A DNA stretch of 63,760 bases from an uncultured Clostridia bacterium (GCA_947623595.1 CANQHC010000008.1:1-63760); one strand, 5' to 3'; positions 19,001 to 28,388 are shown, counted from the stretch's first letter. The notes: generated from the letters alone by a model not told the origin. Program-made: numbers and translations.

Positions 19001-19629
19001 CAAAAGATAATTCTAAAACATATGCTATACCATTTAGATCTAAACTACGTGTAAAAGATGGAGATACAGTATCAGCAGGTGATGCATTAATCGAAGGTGC
19101 TATCAATCCAAATGAAATACTATTAATAAAAGGGCCAGAAGGTGTTTATGATTACCTAATTCAAGAAGTTCAAAAAGTTTATCGTAACCAAGGTGTTGAT
19201 ATCAATGACAAACATATTGAAGTAATTGGAAGACAAATGCTTAGAAAAATTAGAGTAGAAGACAATGGAGACACTGACATGTTTGCAGGTTCTCTAGTAG
19301 ACATTCTTGAATTTGAAGATAAAAATGAACAAGCAATTGCAGAAGGTAAAAAGCCAGCAACTGGAAAACGTATTTTACTTGGAATTACTAAGGCATCCTT
19401 AGCTACAGATAGTTTCTTATCAGCTGCATCTTTCCAAGAAACAACAAGAGTATTAACAGAAGCAGCTGTTAAAGGTAAAGTAGACGAGTTAATTGGTTTA
19501 AAAGAAAATGTTATTATAGGAAAATTAATTCCTGCTGGAACAGGTCTTCCTATATATAAAAATACACATATTAATACAGAAGAAAACGAAGAAGAACCAA
19601 CATCAGAAGAAGAAACTATTAATTCATAA
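16090..19629 (+). CDS. rpoC: DNA-directed RNA polymerase beta' subunit
   Basis: A 1179-residue beta' subunit. The N-terminal zinc site is CHCGKY...CDRCG, and the catalytic magnesium site is NADFDGDQ. The downstream zinc site includes [13 protein letters not shown], and the trigger-loop region has [16 protein letters not shown]. Length is that of a Gram-positive beta' without large insertions. The start is GTG 16090, 9 nt after an AGGGGG ribosome binding site (16075-16080), giving the usual beginning with [15 protein letters not shown]. An upstream in-frame ATG at 16039 has no SD. It is co-transcribed with rpoB through a structured 189-nt spacer. Confidence 0.97.
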   Translation: MDELEIFNKIKIGLASDEKIREWSKGEVKKPETINYRTLKPEKDGLFCERIFGPTKDWECHCGKYKRVRYKGIVCDRCGVEVTKSKVRRERMGHIELAAPVAHIWYFKGIPSRIGLMLDISPRSLERVIYFASYIVTDKGTSGLTKCQVLSEKEYHEAEEKYGRGSFKAKMGAEAIQELLQQIDVEKLAEKLKKELEKASEQKKAKLVKRLDTVESFRLSQNKPEWMIMNVVPVIPPDLRPMVQLDGGRFATSDLNDLYRRVINRNNRLKRLLELGAPEIIVRNEKRMLQEAVDALIDNGRRGRPVTGAGNRALKSLSDLLKGKQGRFRQNLLGKRVDYSGRSVIVVGPELKLYQCGVPKEMAVELFKPFVMKELVGRGLAHNIKNAKRMVERLRPEVWDILEDVIKDHPVLLNRAPTLHRLGIQAFEPVLVEGRAIKLHPLVCTAFNADFDGDQMAIHLPLSPEAQAEARYLMLSVNNLLKPQDGKPVTVPTQDMILGSYYLTMEISGEPGEGNYYSSPEEAVIAYENHDLGLHSKIKVRIQKEVEGQMETRKVETTVGRLIYNEGIPQNLGFVDRTNPENIFEPEINFAVSKKNLGKIIAKSINSNGLSATAELLDYIKAMGFKHSTTAGITVSVDDVKVPEAKKQILLDANEQVNNVLKQYKRGLITNDERYNSVIKIWEKATDDVTEAMKNNFEDLNPVYMMSQSGARGNLNQLRQIAGMRGLMASTTGKTVEIPITSSFREGLDALEYFISAHGARKGLADTALRTADSGYLTRRLVDVSQDIIVREDDCGTHEGIVLSDIKDGNQVIEKLEERLIGRYPLEPIIDPKTKEVIVDTDTMITEKIVEKILSAGLEKVPVRSVLGCRTKHGVCRKCYGMGLATRDEVNIGESIGIIAAQSIGEPGTQLTMRTIHSGGVAGVADITQGLPRVEELFEARKPKGLAVITEIDGVVKISEDKKKKEVTVTSKDNSKTYAIPFRSKLRVKDGDTVSAGDALIEGAINPNEILLIKGPEGVYDYLIQEVQKVYRNQGVDINDKHIEVIGRQMLRKIRVEDNGDTDMFAGSLVDILEFEDKNEQAIAEGKKPATGKRILLGITKASLATDSFLSAASFQETTRVLTEAAVKGKVDELIGLKENVIIGKLIPAGTGLPIYKNTHINTEENEEEPTSEEETINS

Positions 19630-19635
19630 TTTTTA

Positions 19636-19675
19636 CAAAAGTGGAGATAAAAAAGAAAAAATATCTCCACTTTTG
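19636..19675 (+). terminator. Hairpin terminator of rpoBC fused to a promoter
   Basis: A perfect 14-bp stem (19636-19649 with 19662-19675). No T-run follows. Instead the last two bases of the stem are the TG of an extended -10, TGCTATAAT (19674-19682), so the terminator arm and the next gene's promoter overlap. Confidence 0.7.
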
Positions 19676-19682
19676 CTATAAT
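19674..19682 (+). promoter_or_regulatory. Extended -10 promoter for the 19757 gene
   Basis: TGCTATAAT, abutting the rpoC terminator stem. There is no good -35, as is common with extended -10 promoters. Confidence 0.55.
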
Positions 19683-19720
19683 AAAGAAAACTAAACGATG
19701 CTAAAAAAGAAAGTATGGAA

Positions 19721-19756
19721 AGAGGGGAAATATTAGGTAAAACTAATATAGATAAA
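19721..19756 (+). promoter_or_regulatory. SD-hairpin-start arrangement
   Basis: The SD AGAGGGG (19721-19727) is 29 nt from ATG 19757. A perfect 7-bp hairpin ATATTAG/CTAATAT (19730-19736 with 19743-19749) lies between them. With the hairpin folded the effective spacing is 9 nt. Confidence 0.5.
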
Positions 19757-20476
19757 ATGGAAGAAAAAGAAAATCGTTTAACTACATATATGTTAAAAAT
19801 AAGAAATATGGCAGATTATTTAGCAAGGGGTTATATTATTGAGCAAAGTGATGAAGAAACTTCTATAGAAATAGTAGCAGATGACACTACTATGCGAAGA
19901 AATGCATTTTCTGTTACAGAATATAGTTATTATGATATTTTAGATCAAAGATATTATGGAGAACAGAGAAGTTTTGGAATATTAATAGATTTAATTAATA
20001 ATGGTGAATATGAAAGACAAGTAGAATGTAATGTAGATTTTTCAGAGAAATTTGTTCCAGACCCAGAAGAAGATATGTTTTATATTAAAGTTATGAAAAG
20101 AGTGGAGAGAATTACAAAGTTAATGTTTTGGGCTTTAATTCATGGATTACACATTCCTGTTGATTCACAGCAATTGTACTATTTGCAAGTAATTTCACAA
20201 GAAGATGATGAAAGAGATGATGAAATAGAACCATTTTCAGGATATATTAAATATGATATAAAAACAGATACATTCTTGGTAGTGAATGAAGATGATGAAA
20301 TAATATTAGAAGATATCTGTATTGAAGATGTTATGCCAATATATAATGACTGGTTAGAAGAAAAAGAACAGGAAGAATTAAAAAGGCAAGCAATACGAGA
20401 CGTTCAAAAGAGAAGAAAAGAATTAGAAGAGCAAGATGGATCTAATATTGGAGAAGATGGAGAAATAGAATTATAA
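19757..20476 (+). CDS. Hypothetical protein, acidic C-terminus
   Basis: I do not recognise this 239-residue protein. It is soluble by composition, has no signal peptide or transmembrane helix, and no obvious catalytic motif. A middle segment (MKRVERITKLMFWALIHGLHIP) looks like an amphipathic or buried helix. The C-terminal third is highly charged, with a predicted coiled segment EEKEQEELKRQAIRDVQKRRKELEE. The start is taken as ATG 19757 because a strong SD upstream becomes correctly spaced if the intervening hairpin forms. The in-frame ATG at 19715 has the SD downstream of itself. It sits alone between rpoC and gdpP with its own promoter. Confidence 0.7.
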   Translation: MEEKENRLTTYMLKIRNMADYLARGYIIEQSDEETSIEIVADDTTMRRNAFSVTEYSYYDILDQRYYGEQRSFGILIDLINNGEYERQVECNVDFSEKFVPDPEEDMFYIKVMKRVERITKLMFWALIHGLHIPVDSQQLYYLQVISQEDDERDDEIEPFSGYIKYDIKTDTFLVVNEDDEIILEDICIEDVMPIYNDWLEEKEQEELKRQAIRDVQKRRKELEEQDGSNIGEDGEIEL

Positions 20477-20535
20477 AAATAGAAATAATTATTATCAAAA
20501 TTGCAAAAACTAAAAAATGTAAGTATATATATAAT

Positions 20536-20564
20536 TTGACAGAAAAATGAAAAAGGGATACAAT
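20536..20564 (+). promoter_or_regulatory. Promoter of gdpP
   Basis: TTGACA (20536-20541), a 17-bp spacer and TACAAT (20559-20564). An in-frame ATG at 20547 lies inside this promoter and so cannot be the start of gdpP. Confidence 0.82.
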
Positions 20565-20585
20565 AAAAAAACGAAGGAGAACTTT

Positions 20586-22583
20586 ATGCAAAATAATAAT
20601 AAAAAAATATTTGAAAATATAATATCAAAAACAAAAATATATTTGATTATTATTGCTATTTTACTAGTAATCATTTGTGTTTTAGATATTAACTATATAG
20701 GTCCAGCTCTTATATTTTATGTTTTGATTTTAATATATGCATATTTTAGTGAACAAAAAAAGAAAAATGAATTATCAGAACATATACAAGAGCTTAATTT
20801 TCACGTAGATAAAACAGCTAAAAATGCATTAATAAATTCTCCATTTCCATTAATAATAGTTGAAACTAACGGAAATATAATATGGAAAAGCAAAAAATTT
20901 GCAAAGGAATTTGCAAATAACGATATAGGTAGTGTATTAAATGATCTACTAAAACAAATAAAATTGGAAATTGAAAATAATGAAGAAAAAAAAGAAAGAA
21001 CAATAAGCAGAGAAGTAGAAGTAGGCAATAAAATCTATGAAGTTCAAGGGCAATACAATAAATCTAAAAATGAATATATGCTTACATTATATTTCTTAGA
21101 CAAAACTCAAAATGTAGAAATTGAAAAAAAATATGAAGAATCTCAAATTTGTGTTGGCCTAGTTATGATAGACAACTATGAAGAGATAAATCAGAGAATA
21201 GAAGATGAAGAAAAACCAGGAGTACTTGCACAAATTGAAAAAACACTTTATGATTGGGCATCCACTTTTGAAGGTTTAATTATAAAATCAGAAAGAGATA
21301 CATTTGTATGTATATTTGAAAAGAAATATTTGCCAATGTTAGAAGAAGGAAAATTCAGTATTTTAGATACAATCAAAGAATTAGAATTATCAGACAAAAT
21401 ACCAATAACATTAAGTATTTCAATATCTAATGAGGGTGAATCTAATTACGAAAAATATAAATCAGCACAAACAGGTGTGGATATAGCCTTAGGTAGAGGA
21501 GGAGACCAAGCAGTTGTAAGAAAAGAAGGTAGATATACTTTCTTTGGTGGCAAAACTCAAGAAGTAGAAAAAAGAACTAAAGTTAAAGCAAGAATTGTAT
21601 CACATGCATTAGAAGAATTAATGGTACAAGCTCAGAATGTTATGATTATGGGGCACACCAATGGTGATATTGACTCAATGGGTTCAAGTATGGGAATTTA
21701 TCGTTTAGCAAAAACACTAAATATAGAAGCATATATAGTAAACAATTCAACAGGAATAGGATTGCAAAACTTTATTGAAGTAGCAAGGGAAGAGAAAGAG
21801 TATGATAATGTTATAATAGGAAAAGCAGAAGCTCTTACAAAGATAACCCCTGAAACTTTACTAGTAATAGTGGATACCCATAAAAGAAGTTATGTAGAAG
21901 TACCAGAGTTATTAGAACAAACTAACAAAATTGTTATAATAGATCATCATAGAAAGAGTCCAGATTATATTGAAGATGCGATACTTACTTTCCATGAAGT
22001 ATATGCATCCTCAGCAGCAGAATTAGTTACAGAAATATTAGAATATGCACAAAAACAAGTAACATTAGCAACACTAGAAGCAGAAGCATTATATGCAGGT
22101 ATTATGATGGACACTAAAAATTTCACTTTCAAAACAGGGGTTAGAACTTTTGAAGCAGCAGCATACCTAAGAAAATGTGGAGTTGATATTATAAAAGTAA
22201 AAAAATGGTTTCAAAGTGATTTAAAAACTTATAACAAAATATCTAAAATTGTAGAAAATGCAGAAATAACAAATGAAACTATTGGAATTTCAACTTATAC
22301 AGAAAATGATAAAGATGCAAATATTATTTGTGCAAAAGCAGCAGACGAATTATTAACAATTAGTGATATTACAGCATCTTTTGTCATAGGAAATTTGGGA
22401 GATAAAGTTTGCATTAGTGGTCGTTCAATTGGTGATATAAATGTACAAATAATTCTTGAAAAACTTGGAGGAGGAGGTCATATTACATTAGCAGGTGCGC
22501 AAGTAGAAGGAATGACTATAGAAGAAGTAAAGCAAGAATTAATAAATCGTATTAATGAATACTTTTCAGAAATTTCAAGTTAG
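20586..22583 (+). CDS. gdpP: Cyclic-di-AMP phosphodiesterase GdpP (DHH family)
   Basis: A 665-residue membrane phosphodiesterase that hydrolyses c-di-AMP. The order is two N-terminal transmembrane helices (about 18-55), a PAS-like sensor region, a degenerate GGDEF domain (ALGRGGDQAVVR), then the DHH domain with GHTNGDIDSMG, VDTHKR and IDHH, and a DHHA1 domain ending GGGGHITLAGAQ. Motif spacing and length match the family. ATG 20586 follows AAGGAG (20574-20579). The gdpP-rplI-dnaB order found in many Bacillota is kept here, apart from a small minus-strand gene placed between gdpP and rplI. A clear terminator follows. Confidence 0.94.
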   Translation: MQNNNKKIFENIISKTKIYLIIIAILLVIICVLDINYIGPALIFYVLILIYAYFSEQKKKNELSEHIQELNFHVDKTAKNALINSPFPLIIVETNGNIIWKSKKFAKEFANNDIGSVLNDLLKQIKLEIENNEEKKERTISREVEVGNKIYEVQGQYNKSKNEYMLTLYFLDKTQNVEIEKKYEESQICVGLVMIDNYEEINQRIEDEEKPGVLAQIEKTLYDWASTFEGLIIKSERDTFVCIFEKKYLPMLEEGKFSILDTIKELELSDKIPITLSISISNEGESNYEKYKSAQTGVDIALGRGGDQAVVRKEGRYTFFGGKTQEVEKRTKVKARIVSHALEELMVQAQNVMIMGHTNGDIDSMGSSMGIYRLAKTLNIEAYIVNNSTGIGLQNFIEVAREEKEYDNVIIGKAEALTKITPETLLVIVDTHKRSYVEVPELLEQTNKIVIIDHHRKSPDYIEDAILTFHEVYASSAAELVTEILEYAQKQVTLATLEAEALYAGIMMDTKNFTFKTGVRTFEAAAYLRKCGVDIIKVKKWFQSDLKTYNKISKIVENAEITNETIGISTYTENDKDANIICAKAADELLTISDITASFVIGNLGDKVCISGRSIGDINVQIILEKLGGGGHITLAGAQVEGMTIEEVKQELINRINEYFSEISS

Positions 22584-22592
22584 AATAATAAT

Positions 22593-22624
22593 AAAAAGCC
22601 GAAGAATTATCTTCGGCCCTTTTT
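22593..22624 (+). terminator. Intrinsic terminator of gdpP
   Basis: GCCGAAGA (22598-22605) and TCTTCGGC (22610-22617) form an 8-bp GC-rich stem with a 4-nt loop and a following T-run. Flanking A residues make it usable from the convergent gene as well. Confidence 0.88.
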
Positions 22625-22625
22625 A

Positions 22626-22913
22626 TTAAGGTGTAAAAATCTCCACTATTGCATCATGAATCTGACTCAAAACTTGCAAATTTTCATAATGAAAAGAAAT
22701 TTGTGCTATTGGATAGTGCGAAATTTCTTCAGGAATGGGTATCGCATTTGGAACCATTTTTTGAGCAAATCCTTTTAAACCAAGAATCAATGTGATAGCA
22801 ATCATATAATAAAGGACGTGATTCTGTGCTTGCTTGTTGTAAGGATATAGAAAAAAGGTAATAATTTGATCCGCAATATTAGTCTTTGCAACAATTTGAA
22901 TAATCGGATACAT
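22626..22913 (-). CDS. Small hypothetical protein with one hydrophobic segment
   Basis: I do not recognise this 95-residue protein. It has one hydrophobic stretch at about 34-48 (VLYYMIAITLILGL) and a conserved-looking tail rich in I, P and H. Support for it being real is a GAGGTG site 8 nt before ATG 22913 on the minus strand, a TTGACA-17-TTAATA promoter candidate at 22968-22940, and a shared convergent terminator. Its codon choice is slightly less A/T-biased than its neighbours. It interrupts the common gdpP-rplI order, which suggests insertion. Confidence 0.5.
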   Translation of the reverse strand: MYPIIQIVAKTNIADQIITFFLYPYNKQAQNHVLYYMIAITLILGLKGFAQKMVPNAIPIPEEISHYPIAQISFHYENLQVLSQIHDAIVEIFTP

Positions 22914-23124
22914 AAGTAGTGCACCTCACATAAATAAGATATTAATATAATATCATACTTTTTGTCAAAAGTACATACGTATTAGAACTTTTATTGATTA
23001 GGCCATATGGAATTATAACACGAATAATATATTGTAACTGATTAGGTGGGAAATATTGAAAAAAAGTAATGCCTTATAATATAATACAAAAAATAAGTAT
23101 ATAAAAATTTAATAAGTAATAAAC

Positions 23125-23153
23125 TTGAAAAAAAGGCAGTTTTAGAGTATTAT
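23125..23153 (+). promoter_or_regulatory. Promoter of rplI-dnaB
   Basis: TTGAAA (23125-23130), a 17-bp spacer and TATTAT (23148-23153), about 35 bp before the rplI start. Confidence 0.65.
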
Positions 23154-23189
23154 ATAGTAGTATTAATAGAACAAAAAGGAGGAGACAAT

Positions 23190-23636
23190 ATGAAAGTAAT
23201 TTTATTAGAAGATATAAAAGGGGTAGGAAAGAAAGATCAAGTAATCAATGCAAGTGATGGTTATGCAAGGAATTTTCTATTTCCTAAGAAATTAGCAGTA
23301 GAAGCAAATGCAGAAAACATGAGTAAATTAAAGGCTAAACAAGATTCTCATCAATATAAAAAATCTGTAGAAAAAGAAGAGGCACAAAGAGTAGCAGAAA
23401 GACTAAAAGGAATTTTACTTAAAATTTCAGTAAAAGCTGGTGAAAATGGGAAGATTTTTGGATCTATTACCTCAAAAGAAATTGCAGATAATTTAAAAGA
23501 ACAATATAAAATTGAAGTGGATAAAAAGAAAATAGATTTGAAAGAGCCAATAAAAACAATTGGAAGCTTTTCTATAAGTGTGAAATTATATGAAGGAGTT
23601 ATTGGAACACTTAAAGTGCAAACAATAATGCAATAA
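23190..23636 (+). CDS. rplI: 50S ribosomal protein L9
   Basis: A 148-residue L9. The N-terminal globular domain has the signature MKVILLEDIKGVGKKDQVINASDGYARNFL, followed by the long connecting helix and the C-terminal domain with NGKIFGSIT. It binds 23S rRNA near the L1 stalk and limits frameshifting. ATG 23190 follows AAAGGAGGAG. It precedes dnaB by 48 bp and is probably co-transcribed with it. Confidence 0.97.
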   Translation: MKVILLEDIKGVGKKDQVINASDGYARNFLFPKKLAVEANAENMSKLKAKQDSHQYKKSVEKEEAQRVAERLKGILLKISVKAGENGKIFGSITSKEIADNLKEQYKIEVDKKKIDLKEPIKTIGSFSISVKLYEGVIGTLKVQTIMQ

Positions 23637-23684
23637 ACGAAAATAATTATCAGATCTGTGCATTAGGAAGGAATGTGATTAAAA

Positions 23685-25016
23685 ATGGAATTAGGAAAAA
23701 TCCCACCACATGATATAGAAGCTGAACAAGCAGTAATAGGAAGTATGCTTACAGATAAAGATGCTATTATGTCAGCAGTAGAAGTGCTAAAAGAAGACGA
23801 CTTTTATCGTGAGGATAATAAGCAAATATATAAGGCTATTTTAAATTTATATAATCGTGCTGATCCAGTAGATATTATTACACTAAAAACAGAATTGCAA
23901 TCAATGAAACAATTAGATGCTGTTGGAGGGTTAGAATATATAGCAGAACTTCCAGATAAAGTACCAACAACTGCAAATGTAGAGCAATACATAAAAATAG
24001 TAGAAGAAAAATCAGCATTAAGAGCATTAATAAAAACCGCCAATGAATTAATAACCCTAGGCTATGATCAAACACAAGAAGTAGAGGATATTTTAGATAC
24101 GGCTGAAAGACAAATATTTAATGTAATCCAAAACAGAAATCAAAAAGGATATAGTGCCATAAAAGACATATTAGTAGATTCTTTTACAGAATTAGAGCAA
24201 TTATATAATCAAAAACAACGTATCACTGGTGTACCTACAGGATTTGCAGATTTAGATTATATCACTGCAGGGCTTCATAAATCAGACTTAGTTATTGTGG
24301 CAGCAAGACCTGCAATGGGAAAATCAGCTTTTGCATTAAATATTGCCACAAATGCAGCTGTAAGAGCTAATACGCCAGTTGCAATATTTAGTCTGGAAAT
24401 GTCGAAAGAGCAAATGACGAATCGTATTTTATGCAGTGAGGCATTAGTAGACAGTAATAAAGTAAGAACAGGAAAAGTAGAAGATGACGATTGGCAAAAA
24501 TTAGCTGATGCATCAGGTGAACTATCACAAGCACAAATTTTTATAGATGATACTCCAGGTATTTCTGTTATGGAAATTCGTGCAAAATGTAGAAAAATGA
24601 AACTTGAAAAAGATATTGGATTAGTAGTAATAGACTATATTCAATTAGTACAAGGTACAAATAAAAAAGGTGCAAGTCGTGAACAAGAAATTTCAGAAAT
24701 AAGTCGTTCACTAAAAATATTGGCAAAAGAAATTAGTGTACCAGTTATTGCACTTTCACAGCTTTCAAGATCTGTTGAGCAAAGACCTGACCACAGGCCA
24801 ATGCTTTCAGACTTACGTGAATCTGGAGCAATAGAGCAGGATGCTGATATAGTTATGTTTTTATATCGTGATGATTATTATAATCCAGAAACAGAAAATA
24901 AAAATGTAGCAGAAGTTATTTTAGCAAAACACAGAGCTGGTTCTACAGGAACTGTTGAACTAAAATGGCTTGGAAATTATACAAAATTTGCTAATCTTGA
25001 AAAGTATAGGGAATAG
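23685..25016 (+). CDS. dnaB: Replicative DNA helicase
   Basis: A 443-residue DnaB-type hexameric helicase that unwinds DNA at the replication fork. It has the N-terminal helical domain (starting PPHDIEAEQAVIGSML), a linker, and a RecA-like ATPase domain with Walker A AARPAMGKSAF, Walker B LVVIDYIQL and the arginine-finger region near RPMLSDLRESGAIEQDAD. There is no intein. It is followed after 72 bp by tilS. The leader before ATG 23685 shares AGATCTGTGC and AGGAATG with the repeated leader motif seen at other genes. Confidence 0.97.
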   Translation: MELGKIPPHDIEAEQAVIGSMLTDKDAIMSAVEVLKEDDFYREDNKQIYKAILNLYNRADPVDIITLKTELQSMKQLDAVGGLEYIAELPDKVPTTANVEQYIKIVEEKSALRALIKTANELITLGYDQTQEVEDILDTAERQIFNVIQNRNQKGYSAIKDILVDSFTELEQLYNQKQRITGVPTGFADLDYITAGLHKSDLVIVAARPAMGKSAFALNIATNAAVRANTPVAIFSLEMSKEQMTNRILCSEALVDSNKVRTGKVEDDDWQKLADASGELSQAQIFIDDTPGISVMEIRAKCRKMKLEKDIGLVVIDYIQLVQGTNKKGASREQEISEISRSLKILAKEISVPVIALSQLSRSVEQRPDHRPMLSDLRESGAIEQDADIVMFLYRDDYYNPETENKNVAEVILAKHRAGSTGTVELKWLGNYTKFANLEKYRE

Positions 25017-25088
25017 TTATAGTCTTTTCAAACTGGTCAAGTTAATATAAACATTTTAAAATAAAAATACTAAAACTAGGAGAAATTA

Positions 25089-26126
25089 ATGTTACAAGAA
25101 AAAATTTTAAAAACAATACAAGATAATAACCTAATTGAAAAAAATGATAAAATAATAATTGGAGTATCTGGCGGACCGGATTCTATGTGTTTGCTAGATA
25201 TTTTGTATTGCCTAAAAGAAAGTATTGAATTTGAAATTGCAGTTTGTCACATTAATCATGGAATCAGAAAAGAAGCAGATTCAGAAACTGCATATGTAGA
25301 AAATTATTGTAAGCAAAGAAAAATCCCATGTTTTGTAAAAAGAATAAAAGTTGAAGAATTAGCTAAAGAAAAAAAGATTGGAACTGAAGAAATGGGGAGG
25401 AAAATAAGATATGAGTTTTTCGAAGAAACCTTAGCTAAAATAAAAGCAAATAAAATTGCCACTGCACATACAGCAAATGATAATGCTGAAACTGTTTTGA
25501 TGAACATTATGAGAGGAAGTGCAATTTCAGGGTTAAAAGGAATTGAAATAAATAGGAAAGAGAATATAAATTTAGCTGGTAAAGAAAAATTCGAAATTAC
25601 TTATATAAGGCCACTAAGAGAAACCACAAGGCAGGAAGTAGAAGAATATTGTGAGCAAAAAGAATTACAACCTAAAATAGACAAAAGCAATTTTGAAAAT
25701 ACTTATACAAGAAATAAAATTAGAAATAATTTAATTCCATATCTAAAAAAAGAATATAATCCTAATATCATACAAACAATAAATAGGTTATCAGATTTAG
25801 CAAAAGATGATGAAGAATATTTTTCTAAAATTGTAGCTCAAGAGTATGAAACATTGAAAATAGGGGAAAATGAAAAAGAAATTATTTTAGATTTAAAAAG
25901 ATTCAATACTTTAGAAAAGGTTATAAAAACAAGAATTCTTTTATATACTATTAATGAAGTAACAGGTACTACGCAAGGAATTGCAAAAATACATTTGGAA
26001 GATATAATAAAACTATGTCAAAATAATGTGGGGAACAAATACTTGACTCCTCATAAAAACATAAAAATTTTTGTAAAAAAAGGAAAAATTTTTATAACAA
26101 GTAAAGTAAGTATCCGTAATAAATAG
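25089..26126 (+). CDS. tilS: tRNA(Ile)-lysidine synthase
   Basis: A 345-residue N-type ATP pyrophosphatase that converts C34 of tRNA-Ile(CAU) to lysidine, making it read AUA codons. That matters in this AUA-rich genome. The PP-loop SGGPDS is at about residues 27-32, followed by the family elements HINHGIR and ATAHTANDNAET. It is shorter than the 430-470 residues common in Bacillota and has only a small C-terminal region, resembling the compact forms. ATG 25089 has AGGAG close upstream. The tilS-ftsH order is typical, with hpt missing between them. Confidence 0.93.
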   Translation: MLQEKILKTIQDNNLIEKNDKIIIGVSGGPDSMCLLDILYCLKESIEFEIAVCHINHGIRKEADSETAYVENYCKQRKIPCFVKRIKVEELAKEKKIGTEEMGRKIRYEFFEETLAKIKANKIATAHTANDNAETVLMNIMRGSAISGLKGIEINRKENINLAGKEKFEITYIRPLRETTRQEVEEYCEQKELQPKIDKSNFENTYTRNKIRNNLIPYLKKEYNPNIIQTINRLSDLAKDDEEYFSKIVAQEYETLKIGENEKEIILDLKRFNTLEKVIKTRILLYTINEVTGTTQGIAKIHLEDIIKLCQNNVGNKYLTPHKNIKIFVKKGKIFITSKVSIRNK

Positions 26127-26170
26127 CTTGATATGACTTAATTTGCGAACAAAAAGTTTTGGAAAAATAC

Positions 26171-26199
26171 TTGAAATTAAAATGGCGATATGGTATAGT
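26171..26199 (+). promoter_or_regulatory. Promoter of ftsH
   Basis: TTGAAA (26171-26176), a 17-bp spacer and TATAGT (26194-26199). Confidence 0.75.
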
Positions 26200-26219
26200 C
26201 TAGACTGAGAAAAATGGAG

Positions 26220-26243
26220 AAATGGATTTAGAGAAATCCATTT
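26220..26243 (+). other. Hairpin in the ftsH leader
   Basis: AAATGGATTT (26220-26229) pairs perfectly with AAATCCATTT (26234-26243) around AGAG, 5 nt before the ribosome binding site. It contains an in-frame ATG (26222) that is therefore unlikely to be used, and it may affect mRNA stability or translation. Confidence 0.55.
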
Positions 26244-26263
26244 ATACAAAAGGAGGAAACATT

Positions 26264-28075
26264 TTGAAAAATAGTATTAAAACACTAGCAATGTGGTTAA
26301 TTATTGCAATTATTTTAATAGTAGTAATTAGCTCCATCATAGAAAATACAGATAATAAATTATTATATTCTGATTTAATTGCTAAAATTGAAACAGAAGA
26401 AGTACAAGAAATCACATTATCCTCTGATGGTGCTAAAGCAGAAGTAAAATTAAAAAATGAAAATTTTGCAAAAGAAGTAAATATTCCAAGTGTAGATAAT
26501 TTGATGGAAACATTAAATAGTAGCATGAGAGCTGGAACAATTAAAGTATCAGAAAAATCAGAGTCAATATGGATGGTTATTTTTAGCTTACTTACACCAT
26601 TTGGAATACTTATCATTTTCTTAGTATTTTGGTTCCTATTAATGGGAGGAGCACAAGGTGCAGGTGGAGGAAATGGCAAAACAATGTCATTTGGAAAAAG
26701 CCGTGCTAGAATGATAAATCCTACAGATAAAAGTAAAGTTACTTTTGATGATGTAGCAGGAGTAGATGAAGAAAAAGAAGAATTAGAAGAAATTGTAGAA
26801 TTCTTAAAAAATCCTAGAAAATTTACTGAAATGGGAGCAAGAATCCCAAAAGGTGTATTATTAGTAGGTCATCCAGGAACAGGAAAAACACTTTTAGCAA
26901 AAGCAGTTGCTGGTGAAGCAGGAGTACCATTCTTCTTCATCAGTGGTTCAGATTTTGTTGAAATGTTTGTTGGTGTAGGTGCATCACGTGTAAGAGACTT
27001 ATTTGAAGAAGCTAAGAAAAAATCACCATGTATCATATTTATTGATGAAATTGATGCAGTAGGACGTCAAAGAGGAGCAGGTCTTGGTGGAGGACATGAT
27101 GAAAGAGAGCAAACATTAAATCAATTATTAGTAGAAATGGATGGATTTTCAGCTAATGAAGGTGTAATAGTATTAGCAGCAACTAACAGGCCGGACATAT
27201 TAGATAAAGCATTATTAAGACCAGGAAGATTTGATAGGCAAATAGTAGTATCAAATCCAGATGTAAAAGCAAGAGAACAAATATTAGAAGTTCACAGTAG
27301 AAAGAAAAGATTGGGTGATGATGTAGACTTAAAAACTATTGCAAAAAATACATCAGGCTTTTCTGGAGCTGATTTGGAAAATATTTTAAATGAAGCAGCA
27401 CTTTTAGCAGCAAGAAGAAATTTAGATGCAATAGGAATGAGTGAAGTTGAAGATGCAATGGTAAAAGTAACAATGGGTCCTGAAAAGAGAACTAGAGTAA
27501 GAAGTGAAAAAGAGCAAAAACTAGTTGCTTTCCATGAAGCTGGTCATGCAGTTGTTAGTAGATTTTTACCAACACAAGATCCAGTACATCAAATTTCTAT
27601 TGTTCCAAGAGGTATGGCAGGAGGATATACAATGTATCGTCCAACAGAAGATAAGTCATTTATGTCTAGAACAGAAATGGTTGAAAACATTGTATCACTT
27701 CTTGGTGGTAGAGTAGCAGAAAAATTAGTATTAGATGATATATCAACAGGTGCAAGCAATGATATTGAAAGAGCAACTCAAATTGCAAGAAGTATGGTAA
27801 CAAAATACGGTATGAGCGAAAGAGTTGGAACTATTACTTTAGGCTCTAGCCAAGAAGAAGTTTTTCTTGGAAGAGATTTTGCTACACAAAAAGAATATTC
27901 AGAAGAAACAGCAGCTTTAGTAGATGAAGAAGTAAAAAGTATTATAGATTTTGCATATCGCAAAGCATCAGAAATTCTACAATCTAATATGGACAAATTA
28001 ACAAAAGTTGCTAATGTTCTATTAGAAAAAGAAAAAATAGATGGAGAAGAGTTTGACGAAATTTTTAATAGCTAG
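26264..28075 (+). CDS. ftsH: ATP-dependent zinc metalloprotease FtsH
   Basis: A 603-residue membrane-anchored AAA+ protease. Two transmembrane helices (about 6-25 and 100-120) flank an extracytoplasmic domain. The AAA domain has Walker A GHPGTGKT, Walker [12 protein letters not shown] and the second region of homology [19 protein letters not shown]. The protease domain has the zinc motif HEAGH. Length is standard. TTG 26264 is chosen as start because AAAGGAGG sits 7 nt before it, while the in-frame ATG at 26222 lies inside a hairpin and has no SD. It has its own promoter and terminator. Confidence 0.96.
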   Translation: MKNSIKTLAMWLIIAIILIVVISSIIENTDNKLLYSDLIAKIETEEVQEITLSSDGAKAEVKLKNENFAKEVNIPSVDNLMETLNSSMRAGTIKVSEKSESIWMVIFSLLTPFGILIIFLVFWFLLMGGAQGAGGGNGKTMSFGKSRARMINPTDKSKVTFDDVAGVDEEKEELEEIVEFLKNPRKFTEMGARIPKGVLLVGHPGTGKTLLAKAVAGEAGVPFFFISGSDFVEMFVGVGASRVRDLFEEAKKKSPCIIFIDEIDAVGRQRGAGLGGGHDEREQTLNQLLVEMDGFSANEGVIVLAATNRPDILDKALLRPGRFDRQIVVSNPDVKAREQILEVHSRKKRLGDDVDLKTIAKNTSGFSGADLENILNEAALLAARRNLDAIGMSEVEDAMVKVTMGPEKRTRVRSEKEQKLVAFHEAGHAVVSRFLPTQDPVHQISIVPRGMAGGYTMYRPTEDKSFMSRTEMVENIVSLLGGRVAEKLVLDDISTGASNDIERATQIARSMVTKYGMSERVGTITLGSSQEEVFLGRDFATQKEYSEETAALVDEEVKSIIDFAYRKASEILQSNMDKLTKVANVLLEKEKIDGEEFDEIFNS

Positions 28076-28097
28076 AATATAATATATTGAAAATAAG

Positions 28098-28139
28098 CAA
28101 AGTTGGAACGAAAACTTCGTTTTCAACTTTGTTTTTTTT
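28098..28139 (+). terminator. Intrinsic terminator of ftsH
   Basis: CAAAGTTG (28098-28105) and CAACTTTG (28124-28131) enclose an inner AACGAA/TTCGTT stem, followed by eight T residues. Confidence 0.9.
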
Positions 28140-28388
28140 ATTGCATAGAAAAATTGCTAGATTTTTCTAGAGTAACAAGGTTAAGTTGCCTTAGGCTGTG
28201 CATATTTTCGAAAAAATCATTTTTTATATAAAAAAATTAATAAAATAAGAAAAATGGCAATACTAAATAATATAATTGTTGAATATTAAAATAATATTAC
28301 ATTTTATATACAATAAAAAACAAAAATTGACAATAAAATAATTTATATATATAATGTATGCAATAAAATATATACGGAGGAAAAGAAA
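28140..28388. repeat. Dispersed intergenic repeat, copy 1, and promoter gap
   Basis: After the ftsH terminator, 28147-28168 form an AGAAAAAT/ATTTTTCT hairpin, and 28174-28219 carry the repeat core AACAAGGTTAAGTT followed by GGCTGTGCATATT. Related copies lie at 38854, 43881 and 45314. The rest of the gap is A/T-rich and ends in the promoter of the surface protein gene. Confidence 0.6.
28327..28355 (+). promoter_or_regulatory. Consensus promoter of the surface protein gene
   Basis: TTGACA (28327-28332), a 17-bp spacer and TATAAT (28350-28355). Confidence 0.88.

Noticed and set aside
19630..19760. ATG 19715 as the start of the unknown gene after rpoC
   Set aside because: The only strong SD lies downstream of this ATG, so it cannot serve it.
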